A DNA stretch of 25,118 nucleotides, taken from a virus. The notes below the pieces were generated by a model. It made no database searches and was not told the DNA's origin. It saw only the letters and a list, made by a program, of their open reading frames with translations. This document shows, piece by piece, positions 6,438-14,187 of this stretch. Each line of letters starts with the position of its first letter. The stretch's first letter is position 1. Location of the stretch: positions 1 through 25,118 of the IMG/VR virus record IMGVR_UViG_3300010883_000420. One strand, 5' to 3'. A program made the position numbers and the translations under genes.

Positions 6438-7592
6438 ATGGCAACAAACATAACAATATATGATGGATCGGCTGGATCGATAAATGGAAATACACCATTT
6501 GGTTTATATGATGCTGATGCTACTTTTCAATCTGATGGACCTAAAGTAGCAGACTGGTGTGCAAAAAGAATGGGTTATCCTATAGTAGATATTGAAATGC
6601 AAGATCAGAATTTCTTTGCGTGTTTTGAAGAAGCAGTAAGTGAATATGGAAGCCAAGTAAATTATTATAATATAAAAGAAAATCTTCTTACACTAAAAGG
6701 CGCTTCAACAGGTAGTAATCTTACACATAAAGAAATAACACCAAATTTTGGTAGGCTTATAACACTGGCTCAAAAATATGGAACTGAAGCATCTGTAGGA
6801 GGAGATACCACTCACTATAGCGCATCTCTACAATTATCTGCATCAAAACAAACATATGACTTAGATTCAATGCTTAACCTAGAATCAGGATCATCTGCCG
6901 ATAATATAGAAATAAAAAGAGTATATTATCAAGGTACTCCAGCAATGACTAGATTTTTTGACCCATATGTTGGAACAGGAATGGGATCAGATCATTTACT
7001 GGAAGGTTTTGGTATGGGTAACTATAGTCCAGCTGTAAACTTTTTAATGTTGCCAATGTACGATGATTTATTAAGGGTACAAGCAATAGAATTTAATGAC
7101 CAAATAAGAAAATCTGCATATAGTTTTGAGCTAAGAAATAATAGATTAAGAATATTTCCAGACCCAAAAACTACATATAAAATTTGGGTAGAATATGTAC
7201 TAACTACGGAAAGAAATAACCCCTTAAAAAATGGTGAAGCTAGTGATAAGATAACTGATTTTTCAAATGCAACATATAATGATATGGTTTATTCTAATAT
7301 TAACCACCCTGGAAAGCAGTGGATTAGAAAATATTCATTGGCACTAGTAAAAGAATTACTGGGTAATATTAGAAGTAAATATAGTTCTATACCTATACCA
7401 GGAGCTGAAGTTAATGTTGATGGAGACACACTACGTTCTGAAGCAGCTGTAGAAAAAGAAAATTTAATATCTCAACTTAGAGAAGACCTTGAAGCTTCAT
7501 CTAGAAGAAATCTTTTAGAAAGACAGAAAGAAGAAGCTGAGTTTATGGGTGAAACAATGAATAAAATTCCATACGGAATATACATAGGGTAA
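6438..7592 (+). CDS. 13: Neck protein, gp13-like
   Basis: A 384-residue protein (T4 gp13 is 309). The N-terminal WCAKRMGYPIVDIEMQDQNF followed by CFEEAVSEY is the usual opening of gp13-type neck proteins: a helix pair with an acidic residue-rich turn. A central beta region has LRIFPDP and IWVEYVL, and the C-terminal part contains IRKYSLALVKELLGNIRSKY, PGAEVNVDGD and a final charged helix. In T4, gp13 and gp14 form the neck that seals the filled head and binds the tail. Gene order 13-14-15 here supports the call. Start at 6438 has only a weak ribosome site (GAG, A-rich leader). It is spaced 5 nt from the next gene, so co-translation is likely. Confidence 0.78.
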   Translation: MATNITIYDGSAGSINGNTPFGLYDADATFQSDGPKVADWCAKRMGYPIVDIEMQDQNFFACFEEAVSEYGSQVNYYNIKENLLTLKGASTGSNLTHKEITPNFGRLITLAQKYGTEASVGGDTTHYSASLQLSASKQTYDLDSMLNLESGSSADNIEIKRVYYQGTPAMTRFFDPYVGTGMGSDHLLEGFGMGNYSPAVNFLMLPMYDDLLRVQAIEFNDQIRKSAYSFELRNNRLRIFPDPKTTYKIWVEYVLTTERNNPLKNGEASDKITDFSNATYNDMVYSNINHPGKQWIRKYSLALVKELLGNIRSKYSSIPIPGAEVNVDGDTLRSEAAVEKENLISQLREDLEASSRRNLLERQKEEAEFMGETMNKIPYGIYIG

Positions 7593-7597
7593 TAAAT

Positions 7598-8149
7598 ATG
7601 GCTTTATTTGGTGGAGCAAGAGATATAAGTTTATTTAGAACTCTAAGTAGAGAACTAATAAATAAAATCATAGACATAGAAGTTGACATATTTAAAAGTG
7701 CAGTTTATGATTCTAATACAAATATATACGGTGAATCAATAGATAAAGTGTATAAACCCGGAGTTAGGGTTGGATGTATAGTAGAAACAGAAGACCAAGA
7801 ATGGGAATCTAGTGAATTTGGTATGGATGTAAACCAACAGATCAAATTTTCATTTTTACGAGATGACCTATTACCTGTTGGAAGTATTGGTACACCTGCT
7901 GCAAATGTAGTTTTAGAGGTTGGTGATACAATTTGGTGGAATAATATTTATTGGGAATTAGACTCTGTTGTAGAAAATCAATTTATTGTTGGTAAAGATC
8001 CTGAAACAGATAAAGGATTTACAAGTGGTGATAGATCAGAATTTGGTTCTAGCTTTGCAATAATTTGCTCAGGACACCAAACACGAAAAAGTAGAGTTCA
8101 ATTAGACGACATAAGAGCAGGCTTTAAATATGGCCTGTATAATGAGTAA
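7598..8149 (+). CDS. 14: Neck protein, gp14-like
   Basis: A 183-residue protein, shorter than T4 gp14 (256). It has ..YGESIDKVYKPGVRVGC, then FGMDVNQQIKFSFLRDDLL, then LEVGDTIWWNNIYWELDSV and ENQFIVGKD, a series of beta segments typical of the head-completion protein found after gp13 in T4-like phages. It should bind the gp13 ring and form the interface with the tail terminator. An AGGG-type ribosome site lies before the ATG at 7598. It ends 6 nt before the gp15-like gene. The identification rests on the motif pattern and gene order; overall similarity to T4 gp14 is probably low. Confidence 0.68.
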   Translation: MALFGGARDISLFRTLSRELINKIIDIEVDIFKSAVYDSNTNIYGESIDKVYKPGVRVGCIVETEDQEWESSEFGMDVNQQIKFSFLRDDLLPVGSIGTPAANVVLEVGDTIWWNNIYWELDSVVENQFIVGKDPETDKGFTSGDRSEFGSSFAIICSGHQTRKSRVQLDDIRAGFKYGLYNE

Positions 8150-8155
8150 AAATAT

Positions 8156-8854
8156 ATGAGTAATGCAACAGATTATGTAGATAAGGAAGGAAACCGAATT
8201 CCTACGGGTAGAACTAAATCTCCTCCTGCTCAAGTATCTGCTCGATATTCTTCAAATCCTAATTCAAGTAATACTAATGCATCTACTGCTGCAAACAGAT
8301 CAAGTGAAACATATAAAGAAATAGGTGTTGGCTTATATGATATGGATGAAGCAATATATTATTACTTTGAAAATGTTATTAAACCAACTGTTGGAGAAGG
8401 AGAATCTGAAGTAAAAGTACCTTTAATATATGGCTCACCTGAAAGATGGAAGTCAGTACAAAAATCTGGAGTATTTAGAGATGAAACTGGCAAAATACAG
8501 CTTCCATTAATAATGTACCGAAGAACTGGTGTAGAAAAAAATAGAAATCTAAGCAGAAATCTAGATGCAAATAATCCAAACCTACATATAACATTTGAAA
8601 AACAGTACAATCCTAGAAATAGGTATGATAAATTTGATTTATTGGTTGGTAGAAGACCGTCTAGAGAGTTTCATAGGGTAATTATACCTGATTATGTTAA
8701 TATAACATATGAGTGTATAGTTTGGACAGACTTTATAGAACACCAAAATAGAATAGTTGAAGATATAAATTATGCATCAAATTCATATTGGGGTAACCAG
8801 ATTTTTTTAAATTTTTGGCAACCTTGGATTCTTTTGATATATCAAATGAATTAG
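8156..8854 (+). CDS. 15: Tail completion (sheath terminator) protein, gp15-like, zero-frame part
   Basis: A 232-residue reading frame that corresponds to the N-terminal three quarters of gp15 (T4: 272 residues), the hexameric cap that ends the tail and docks to the neck. Family-like features are PLIYGSPERWK, LPLIMYRRTG, the long FEKQYNPRNRYDKF strand, VNITYECIVWTDFIEHQNRIVEDINYA and YWGN. After YWGNQ (about residue 215) the frame turns into a Trp/Leu/Ile-rich tail that ends at 8854, whereas the expected strands DSFDISNELEQGNDR...GYIIP continue in the -1 frame. The switch lies on the T TTT TTA heptamer at 8803-8809. The joined product would be about 308 residues, closer to family length. Whether the change is programmed or an error cannot be told here. 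Confidence 0.75.
   Translation: MSNATDYVDKEGNRIPTGRTKSPPAQVSARYSSNPNSSNTNASTAANRSSETYKEIGVGLYDMDEAIYYYFENVIKPTVGEGESEVKVPLIYGSPERWKSVQKSGVFRDETGKIQLPLIMYRRTGVEKNRNLSRNLDANNPNLHITFEKQYNPRNRYDKFDLLVGRRPSREFHRVIIPDYVNITYECIVWTDFIEHQNRIVEDINYASNSYWGNQIFLNFWQPWILLIYQMN
8803..8809 (+). other. Putative -1 ribosomal frameshift site in gp15
   Basis: T TTT TTA is phased exactly as X XXY YYZ in the zero frame (ATT TTT TTA AAT). A -1 slip leads to AAA TTT TTG GCA, which enters the downstream ORF at 8809. The downstream sequence AAATTTTTGG has no obvious strong stem or pseudoknot. An eighth T missing from the assembly would give the same apparent break. Confidence 0.55.
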
Positions 8855-9081
8855 AACAAGGAAATGATAGAATGTCAAAGGCATCTTTTACATTAAATTT
8901 ATCTGGATATATTATACCAAATAATTTACAAAAAGAAATGGATAATTTTGATAATACAAGTTATGGAATAGCAGAAATAAATATTGGTGCAACGGTTGTA
9001 ACTGATATAAATAATTTACCAAATAGTGGTAATCAAATTAATGTAGGAAATTCAGGTGTTGTACCTGAAGAACCTTGCTAA
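8815..9081 (+). CDS. 15: gp15-like tail completion protein, -1 frame C-terminal part
   Basis: The open frame runs from 8797 to 9081; 8815 is merely the first TTG and has no ribosome site, so independent translation is unlikely. It encodes LATLDSFDISNELEQGNDRM, then ASFTLNLSGYIIPNNLQ, matching the last strands of gp15 homologs (T4 gp15 has a corresponding D-x-L-S-R-R...FEVNGWMYPP end). The rest is an Asn/Gly-rich tail. Only when joined to the upstream frame by a -1 shift at 8803-8809 does it form a complete domain. It ends 17 nt before the next gene, which has its own strong AAGGAG. Confidence 0.7.
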   Translation: MATLDSFDISNELEQGNDRMSKASFTLNLSGYIIPNNLQKEMDNFDNTSYGIAEINIGATVVTDINNLPNSGNQINVGNSGVVPEEPC

Positions 9082-9098
9082 AATAAAGGAGTTATAAA

Positions 9099-9422
9099 AT
9101 GAACAAAGAAAAAGACATCGCAGACAAATTACAAGCCCACAGAGCTGAAAAAGCAACTGAAAATACTAAAAATACTGCAAAAAAATTTACTAAAGAAGAA
9201 ATAAATAAAATATCTACAATTAAATTAACATATGACCAGGTTACGTTAAGAATGGGCCAAATTCACTTTGAATTATCGGCTTTGACTGATGAAAAAACTA
9301 GCCTTGAAAATATGTTTAATGAAAATAGAACAACAGAGATAAAATTTGCAGAAGATCTAAGCACTAAATATGGTAAAGGAACATTGGATATAGAAACAGG
9401 AATATTTACCCCTGTAGAATAA
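9099..9422 (+). CDS. Small coiled-coil protein of unknown function
   Basis: A 107-residue charged protein with a strong ribosome site (AAGGAG, ATG at 9099). Residues 1-35 are Lys/Glu/Ala-rich and probably disordered or helical; residues 36-90 form one or two long helices with heptad-like spacing (ISTIKLTYDQVTLRMGQIHF, then ELSALTDEKTSLENMF), similar in character to prefoldin-like hairpins. The C terminus, LSTKYGKGTLDIETGIFTP, is a short conserved-looking motif that I associate with small proteins in marine phage tail clusters, without a named function. No membrane segment or Cys. It lies between the tail terminator and tail sheath genes, so a tail-assembly role is plausible only by position. 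Confidence 0.6.
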   Translation: MNKEKDIADKLQAHRAEKATENTKNTAKKFTKEEINKISTIKLTYDQVTLRMGQIHFELSALTDEKTSLENMFNENRTTEIKFAEDLSTKYGKGTLDIETGIFTPVE

Positions 9423-9439
9423 TCTTTGGCTTTTTACTA

Positions 9440-9451
9440 GATATTTATATA
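9440..9451 (+). promoter_or_regulatory. Candidate late-promoter box upstream of the sheath gene
   Basis: GATATTTATATA followed by TAGAG, 69 nt before the sheath ATG. The 17-nt string GATATTTATATATAGAG is shared exactly with the copy upstream of the tail tube gene. Confidence 0.6.
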
Positions 9452-9508
9452 TAGAGAAACAAAGGATTACTATCTCACATAAAGAATATAATAAGAGGAG
9501 AAAAAATA

Positions 9509-12394
9509 ATGGCCGAAAGAATTGTTAGCCCAGGTGTTTTTACACAAGAAAACGACCTTTCATTTTTACCAGCAGGTATTGGCGAAATAGGCGCTGTAAT
9601 TATTGGAAGGACTGAAATAGGTCCAGCATTCCAACCTACAGTGATTCGCTCAATGGGTGATTTTGAATTACAGTTTGGAAGTAGTACAGCAGGTACTTAT
9701 GTACCATACACAGTAAAAGAATATATTAGAAGCGCAGGCGCTGTAACTATTGTTAGAGTTCTTGGATTAGATGGCTACAATATCACAAACCAGGTATTTT
9801 TATATGCATCAGGTTCAACTACATTTTCATCTCAATCCAATGCAGTTGACGGAAATTCTAAACATTTATTAGCGGTATTACATGCCTCTGCAGATGATGA
9901 TGACCAACAATGTACATCAGTAGCATATGGTACTGTTGGTGGAGGTGCATTTGCTACCGCATCTATTTCTATGAGTCAATTGGAAACAGGTTTAGGAGAT
10001 ACTGTATTTAGTGATGGAGCAGAATTTCAAATTAATGCTGGTGGAGTAAATTATAGATTTATTGCAGAAAGTAGTGTAAATCAAACACCAGATAATAATC
10101 CTATATTCTATTACCCTACAGGTTCTAATTCTGATGCATCTACTGCATTATTAAAGACAGAAATAAACACGGTACCAGTACTTAACGGATTAATATCTGC
10201 AACAGTTTCATCATCCAATTTACTATTAACTGCAGTAACAAAAGGAATTGCAGCAAACTCTTTTATAATTAAAACAGGTTCTGCAATAGCCGCTCCAGTA
10301 GTATATACTACTCAAGTTGGCTATAATAACGCTTTCCAAGATGGTGTTGCCAATACAGGAAGTGGAGACTTAAGTAATGCCTTAACTGGTAACGGAGTTG
10401 CAACCTTTACATGGAATAGTGCAGTAGCTGCAACTTGGTCATTTGATAAATCTAATGCAAATTACTTTGAAGATCAATTACCGGTCGCTGCAGGTGCATA
10501 TGTACCAGGTGTAGGTACTGGAACAGAAACATATATTAAATCAGCATACGTTTATTCAATATTTAATTCTCAATCTTATGGTGGAAACATTGATAATAAC
10601 GGTGGTGGATATGGTTTCACAATCGCAAGTCACTCGCTTCAAGATATAGACTTTAATGCAGCTTCAACTGCTGCAGGAACAGGAACAAATAGTGCTACAT
10701 CTGGTAAATCTTATTCAGCTGCAAGTACGCCTTGGGTTGTTTCTCAAACTATTGGTGGTTCAACAAACGAACCATTATTTAAAGTACATACATTATCACA
10801 TGGTAATAATACAAACACAATGGCCAAAGTAAGTATAGTAGCTATTAAAGCTGCAGGTAGTGTTAGTGGACAAGAATATGGAAGCTTTACAATAACTGTT
10901 AGGAAATTCGATGATACAGATACTAAAGTAGTTGCTTTAGAATCATATGCAAATTGTAATTTAGATCCTAATTCGCCTAACTATATTGCAAGACGTATCG
11001 GTGATAAATACAAATATTACCAAGCGGTCGGTGCAGATAGTAAACTTGTAGTTAAAGGTGATTATGAAAACCTTTCAAAATTCATTAGAGTTGAAGTAGA
11101 CGAAAGAGTAAGAAATGCAATATACTCTCCAGGATTAATACCATTTGGACATGAAGGTTATTTATCTCCATTCCAAGCATCAACATATGGCGCATACCCT
11201 GCTGCCGCATTAGTAACTTCTAGAAGTTTAACAACAGATACTAAAACTTATTTTGGTTTTAACTTTAACGAAGATGTACTTAATAATGGAATGAAATACT
11301 ATCTTGCTCCTTTGAGTGATACTGCTAATATAGGTTGGAATAAAACATTTACATTAGAACAATGTGTACATAATAGTGCAACAGTAAATACTGGTTCTGC
11401 ATTAAATGCTAAAAGATTTACACTAGCCCTACAAGGAGGATTTGATGGAACAAATCCAGCAACACCTGTTAATCTTGGATCAGATCTTTCATCTGGAAAT
11501 AGCTTTGGATTTAGTTTTGCAAGTACAACAACAAGTGGATATACTGCATATAAAAAGGCATTAGATACAATATCTAATCCTGATGAAATAGATATTAATC
11601 TTATTGTTATGCCCGGTATACTTTCACAAAACGCTTCAAACATCGTAACTAAAGCGATTGATGTATGTGAAGATAGAGGTGACTGTTTCTTTGTATTTGA
11701 TGGAGTTAATTCGTTAAACGGAGATGCAGTATCAGCCGCAATATCTCAAGCTGACAACTATGATACAAACTATGCAGCTCAATATTATCCATGGGTAAAA
11801 ATATTAGATGCAACTGTTAATAGATTTATATGGGTTCCGCCATCGGTAGTAGTACCTGGTGTAATTGCTTACAACGATAGAGTTGCATTCCCTTGGTTTG
11901 CTCCTGCAGGATTAAATAGAGGAAGCCTAGGAAGTGTAAGTGATGTTTATACAAGACTAACACATGGCGAAAGAGATGACTTATACGAAGGTAAAGTTAA
12001 TCCTATAGCCGTATTCCCTGCTGTTGGCGTATGTATTTGGGGCCAAAAAACCCTACAAACTAAGCCATCAGCATTAGATAGAATTAACGTTAGAAGATTA
12101 TTAATAAAACTTAAGAAGTTTATTGCTTCTTCTACAAAATACCTTGTATTTGAACAAAATACAACAGCAACAAGAAATAGATTCTTAAATATTGTTAACC
12201 CTTATTTAGAAACCGTACAACAACAACAAGGTTTATATGCATTTAAAGTTGTAATGGACGAAACAAATAATACACCAGATGTAGTAGATAGAAATCAAAT
12301 GAAAGGTGAAATATTCCTACAGCCTGCAAAAGCTGCAGAATTCATTATTATTGACTTCAACATTATGAGAACTGGTGCATCATTTGAAGAATAG
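9509..12394 (+). CDS. 18: Tail sheath protein, gp18-like
   Basis: A 961-residue contractile sheath subunit, much longer than T4 gp18 (659). The N terminus (VSPGVFTQENDLSFLP, VIIGRTEIGPAFQP, EYIRSAGAVTIVRVLG) and C terminus (PALDRINVRRLL-type region, TATRNRFLNIVNPYLE, GLYAFKVVMDETNNTPD, AAEFIIIDFNIMRTG) are typical sheath domains that form the inner extended-arm mesh. The extra length lies in a Gly/Ser/Thr/Asn-rich middle, about residues 110-480, presumably outward-facing protrusion domains. A strong GAGGAG precedes the ATG. With the tube gene immediately downstream, the two make the contractile tail shaft. A conserved-looking FPWFAPAGLNRG motif marks the start of the C-terminal domain. Confidence 0.95.
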   Translation: MAERIVSPGVFTQENDLSFLPAGIGEIGAVIIGRTEIGPAFQPTVIRSMGDFELQFGSSTAGTYVPYTVKEYIRSAGAVTIVRVLGLDGYNITNQVFLYASGSTTFSSQSNAVDGNSKHLLAVLHASADDDDQQCTSVAYGTVGGGAFATASISMSQLETGLGDTVFSDGAEFQINAGGVNYRFIAESSVNQTPDNNPIFYYPTGSNSDASTALLKTEINTVPVLNGLISATVSSSNLLLTAVTKGIAANSFIIKTGSAIAAPVVYTTQVGYNNAFQDGVANTGSGDLSNALTGNGVATFTWNSAVAATWSFDKSNANYFEDQLPVAAGAYVPGVGTGTETYIKSAYVYSIFNSQSYGGNIDNNGGGYGFTIASHSLQDIDFNAASTAAGTGTNSATSGKSYSAASTPWVVSQTIGGSTNEPLFKVHTLSHGNNTNTMAKVSIVAIKAAGSVSGQEYGSFTITVRKFDDTDTKVVALESYANCNLDPNSPNYIARRIGDKYKYYQAVGADSKLVVKGDYENLSKFIRVEVDERVRNAIYSPGLIPFGHEGYLSPFQASTYGAYPAAALVTSRSLTTDTKTYFGFNFNEDVLNNGMKYYLAPLSDTANIGWNKTFTLEQCVHNSATVNTGSALNAKRFTLALQGGFDGTNPATPVNLGSDLSSGNSFGFSFASTTTSGYTAYKKALDTISNPDEIDINLIVMPGILSQNASNIVTKAIDVCEDRGDCFFVFDGVNSLNGDAVSAAISQADNYDTNYAAQYYPWVKILDATVNRFIWVPPSVVVPGVIAYNDRVAFPWFAPAGLNRGSLGSVSDVYTRLTHGERDDLYEGKVNPIAVFPAVGVCIWGQKTLQTKPSALDRINVRRLLIKLKKFIASSTKYLVFEQNTTATRNRFLNIVNPYLETVQQQQGLYAFKVVMDETNNTPDVVDRNQMKGEIFLQPAKAAEFIIIDFNIMRTGASFEE

Positions 12395-12419
12395 AATTTA
12401 ATAAATAAGATAACATGAT

Positions 12420-12431
12420 GATATTTATATA
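12420..12431 (+). promoter_or_regulatory. Candidate late-promoter box upstream of the tail tube gene
   Basis: GATATTTATATA with the TAGAG continuation lies only 28 nt before the tube ATG, overlapping the lead-in to GAGGAG. It would allow the tube gene to be made at higher level than the sheath. Confidence 0.6.
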
Positions 12432-12447
12432 TAGAGGAGAAAAATAA

Positions 12448-12939
12448 ATGGCAAATTTAGTAGACCCAAGCGAAATAATGTTCACGGCCTTTGAGCCTAA
12501 ACAACAAAATAGATTTATATTCTATATTGATGGAATACCTGCATACCTTATAAAGACAGCAGCTAGACCAAAGGTAGTGACTGAAGAAGTTGAATTACAA
12601 CATATCAATGTTTCAAGATATGTTAAAGGTAAAACAACTTGGGATCCAATTGATATTGTACTTTACGATCCAATTGTACCGTCGGGTGCACAAGCCGTAA
12701 TGGAATGGGTACGTTTACACCATGAATCAGTAACAGGTAGAGATGGTTATGCAGATTTCTATAAGAAAGATATAACTATAAATGTACTTGGACCTGTAGG
12801 TGATAAAGTAGAAGAATGGACGGGTAAAGGCGCAATGATTACAGGAGCAGATTTTGGAGCAATTGATTGGACCCAAACTGCAGCAGTTAACGAAATAACT
12901 GTATCTATTAGATGCGATTACTGGATATTACAATACTAA
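12448..12939 (+). CDS. 19: Tail tube protein, gp19-like
   Basis: A 163-residue protein, the same length as T4 gp19. Characteristic segments are FEPKQQNRFIFYIDGIPAY, the KVELQHINVSRYVKGK-like loop, WDPIDIVLYDPIVPSGAQAV, EWVRLHHESVTGRDGYADFY, and the terminal ITVSIRCDYWILQY strand. It stacks as hexameric rings through which DNA passes and serves as the template for sheath assembly. Strong ribosome site (GAGGAG). It lies directly after the sheath gene and is followed by an intrinsic terminator, so it is probably also expressed from its own promoter-like box. Confidence 0.95.
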   Translation: MANLVDPSEIMFTAFEPKQQNRFIFYIDGIPAYLIKTAARPKVVTEEVELQHINVSRYVKGKTTWDPIDIVLYDPIVPSGAQAVMEWVRLHHESVTGRDGYADFYKKDITINVLGPVGDKVEEWTGKGAMITGADFGAIDWTQTAAVNEITVSIRCDYWILQY

Positions 12940-12960
12940 TACCTTAACAAACTATAAAAT

Positions 12961-12992
12961 AAGGCCCTTTCTAAATGTTAGGGTCTTTTTTT
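12961..12992 (+). terminator. Rho-independent terminator after the tail tube gene
   Basis: AAGGCCCT (12961-12968) pairs with AGGGTCTT (12980-12987) with one G-T pair, around an 11-nt loop, followed by seven T (12986-12992). Confidence 0.85.
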
Positions 12993-13014
12993 GTGCATTT
13001 TTTTGCGGGAATAT

Positions 13015-13026
13015 ATATTTATATAT
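13015..13026 (+). promoter_or_regulatory. Candidate late-promoter box upstream of the gp26-like gene
   Basis: ATATTTATATAT, within a longer alternating AT tract, lies after the tail-tube terminator and 48 nt before the chosen start. Confidence 0.5.
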
Positions 13027-13062
13027 GTTATACAAAAACAAACAATGAATAGGAGAAAAGTT

Positions 13063-13947
13063 ATGGCAAAGTCAAAAGTAGTAGATTCAGATTACCCAGG
13101 AAGCGATAGATTAAGTAATGATGAATTAAAACAAAAAGTAATCAGTGAAACACCTGTATCAAACCCGCAAATAAAAGAATCAGATTATAAGTTTCCAACA
13201 GAAACTATAGATTTACCGTCAAAAGGAATATTATATCCTCAAGGATCGGCACTATCATTAGGAAAAGTAGACGTAAAGTATATGACTGCAAAAGAAGAGG
13301 ATATTCTTACATCACAAAACCTAATAAAAAATGGAACAGTTATAGATAGATTATTGCGATCATTAATAGTTTCTCCAATAAATTATAATGATCTATTAGT
13401 AGGTGATAAAAATGCAATAATGGTTGCAGCTAGAATACTAGCTTATGGTAAAGAATATAAGGTAGAACTAACAGACCCAAATACTGGTGATAAGCAAGAA
13501 GAAATAGTAGACCTTACTCAATTTGAATATAAAGATTTTAATATAGAAGGTTTAGAAGCTGGTGAAAATAGGTTTTCAATGCAACTACCTGCGTCAAAAA
13601 GAACTATTGAATTTAGATTACTTTGCCATGGAGACGAACAATCTGTGCAAGATGAATTAAAAAGGCAAAAAAAATCATTTAAGGGTGGTTTTGCTGGTGT
13701 TAAGCCAGAATTAAGTACTAGACTTAAAAAAATGATAGTATCTGTAGATGGAGACAATGATCCTATAAAAATAAGAAATTTTGTAGAAAATGAATTCCTT
13801 TCTAGAGACTCTTTAGCATTCAGAGAACACATAGAAACTATTTCACCTGATATAGATTTAACATATAGTTATTTTAGTGAATCAACTGGAGATGAGCAAG
13901 AAATTACTCTTCCAATGTCCGTTCAGTTTTTTTGGCCTAGGGCCTGA
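13063..13947 (+). CDS. 26: gp26/gp51-family baseplate hub assembly protein; probable tail assembly chaperone
   Basis: A 294-residue protein starting at 13063, nine bases after AGGAG; in-frame upstream starts exist but lie in the promoter region. About residues 45-130 contain TIDLPSKGILYP, VDVKYMTAKEEDILTSQNLI, GTVIDRLLRSLIV and the NYNDLLVGDKNAIMVAARIL-type block, the signature of the T4_baseplate family (T4 gp26 and gp51). A beta region follows (ELTDPNTGDKQEEIVDL) and a C-terminal domain ends MSVQFFWPRA. In T4 these proteins help hub assembly. Here the gene lies between tail tube and tape measure, the position of the lambda G / GT-type tail assembly chaperone, and an overlapping ORF begins in its last codons at a T7 run, which suggests a frameshifted longer form of about 356 residues. 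Confidence 0.8.
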   Translation: MAKSKVVDSDYPGSDRLSNDELKQKVISETPVSNPQIKESDYKFPTETIDLPSKGILYPQGSALSLGKVDVKYMTAKEEDILTSQNLIKNGTVIDRLLRSLIVSPINYNDLLVGDKNAIMVAARILAYGKEYKVELTDPNTGDKQEEIVDLTQFEYKDFNIEGLEAGENRFSMQLPASKRTIEFRLLCHGDEQSVQDELKRQKKSFKGGFAGVKPELSTRLKKMIVSVDGDNDPIKIRNFVENEFLSRDSLAFREHIETISPDIDLTYSYFSESTGDEQEITLPMSVQFFWPRA

Positions 13948-14134
13948 ATATAGGCCCATTCTGCACAACATGCTATTTGAGATGGCATATCATTCCCAAG
14001 GGGGTTTCACATGGTCTGATTTATATGATATGCCAATAGCCCTTAGACGATTTTATTGGGATAAACTTCTTAATGCTAAAAAGGCTGAAAAAGAAGAAAT
14101 GGACAAGGCCAATAAAGGATCCAAACGAAGATAA
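13892..14134 (+). CDS. Overlapping +1-frame ORF, putative second part of the tail assembly chaperone
   Basis: An ORF in the +1 frame overlapping the end of the gp26-like gene. Possible starts are GTG 13877, ATG 13892 (80 residues) and ATG 13970; none has a well-spaced ribosome site. Protein-like conservation appears to begin exactly after the T7 run: FGLGPEYRPILHNMLFEMAY, then GGFTWSDLYDMPIALRRFYW and a Lys/Glu-rich helix ending KGSKRR. This pattern (a short helical domain with a Gly-Phe-T-x-x-D-(V/L)-Y-x-MP motif) is like the T portion of frameshifted chaperones and the small ORFs that follow gp26 in marine T4-like phages. The residues before the junction are only an out-of-frame reading of gp26. 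Translation by frameshifting is therefore more likely than independent initiation. Confidence 0.62.
   Translation: MSKKLLFQCPFSFFGLGPEYRPILHNMLFEMAYHSQGGFTWSDLYDMPIALRRFYWDKLLNAKKAEKEEMDKANKGSKRR
13927..13933 (+). other. T7 run at the putative chaperone frameshift junction
   Basis: CAG TTT TTT TGG in the zero frame contains seven T. Skipping one T (+1), or slipping back two (-2), joins MSVQFF to GLGPEYRPIL. A -2 slip would resemble Mu-type chaperones. A one-base length error in the assembly is the alternative. Confidence 0.5.
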
Positions 14135-14149
14135 AAAGCAAACTTCTTT

Positions 14150-14161
14150 GATATTTATATA
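14150..14161 (+). promoter_or_regulatory. Candidate late-promoter box upstream of the small protein and tape measure genes
   Basis: GATATTTATATA lies 38 nt before the ATG at 14188 in a short gap. It could drive the small protein, the tape measure gene and the genes beyond. Confidence 0.55.
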
Positions 14162-14187
14162 TGAATCAAAATCAAAGGAGACGACAC

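Noticed and set aside
12991-13062. Upstream extension of the gp26-like protein (24 extra residues)
   Set aside because: It would start inside the terminator T tract and cross the promoter-like box; the ATG at 13063 has AGGAG at the right distance.
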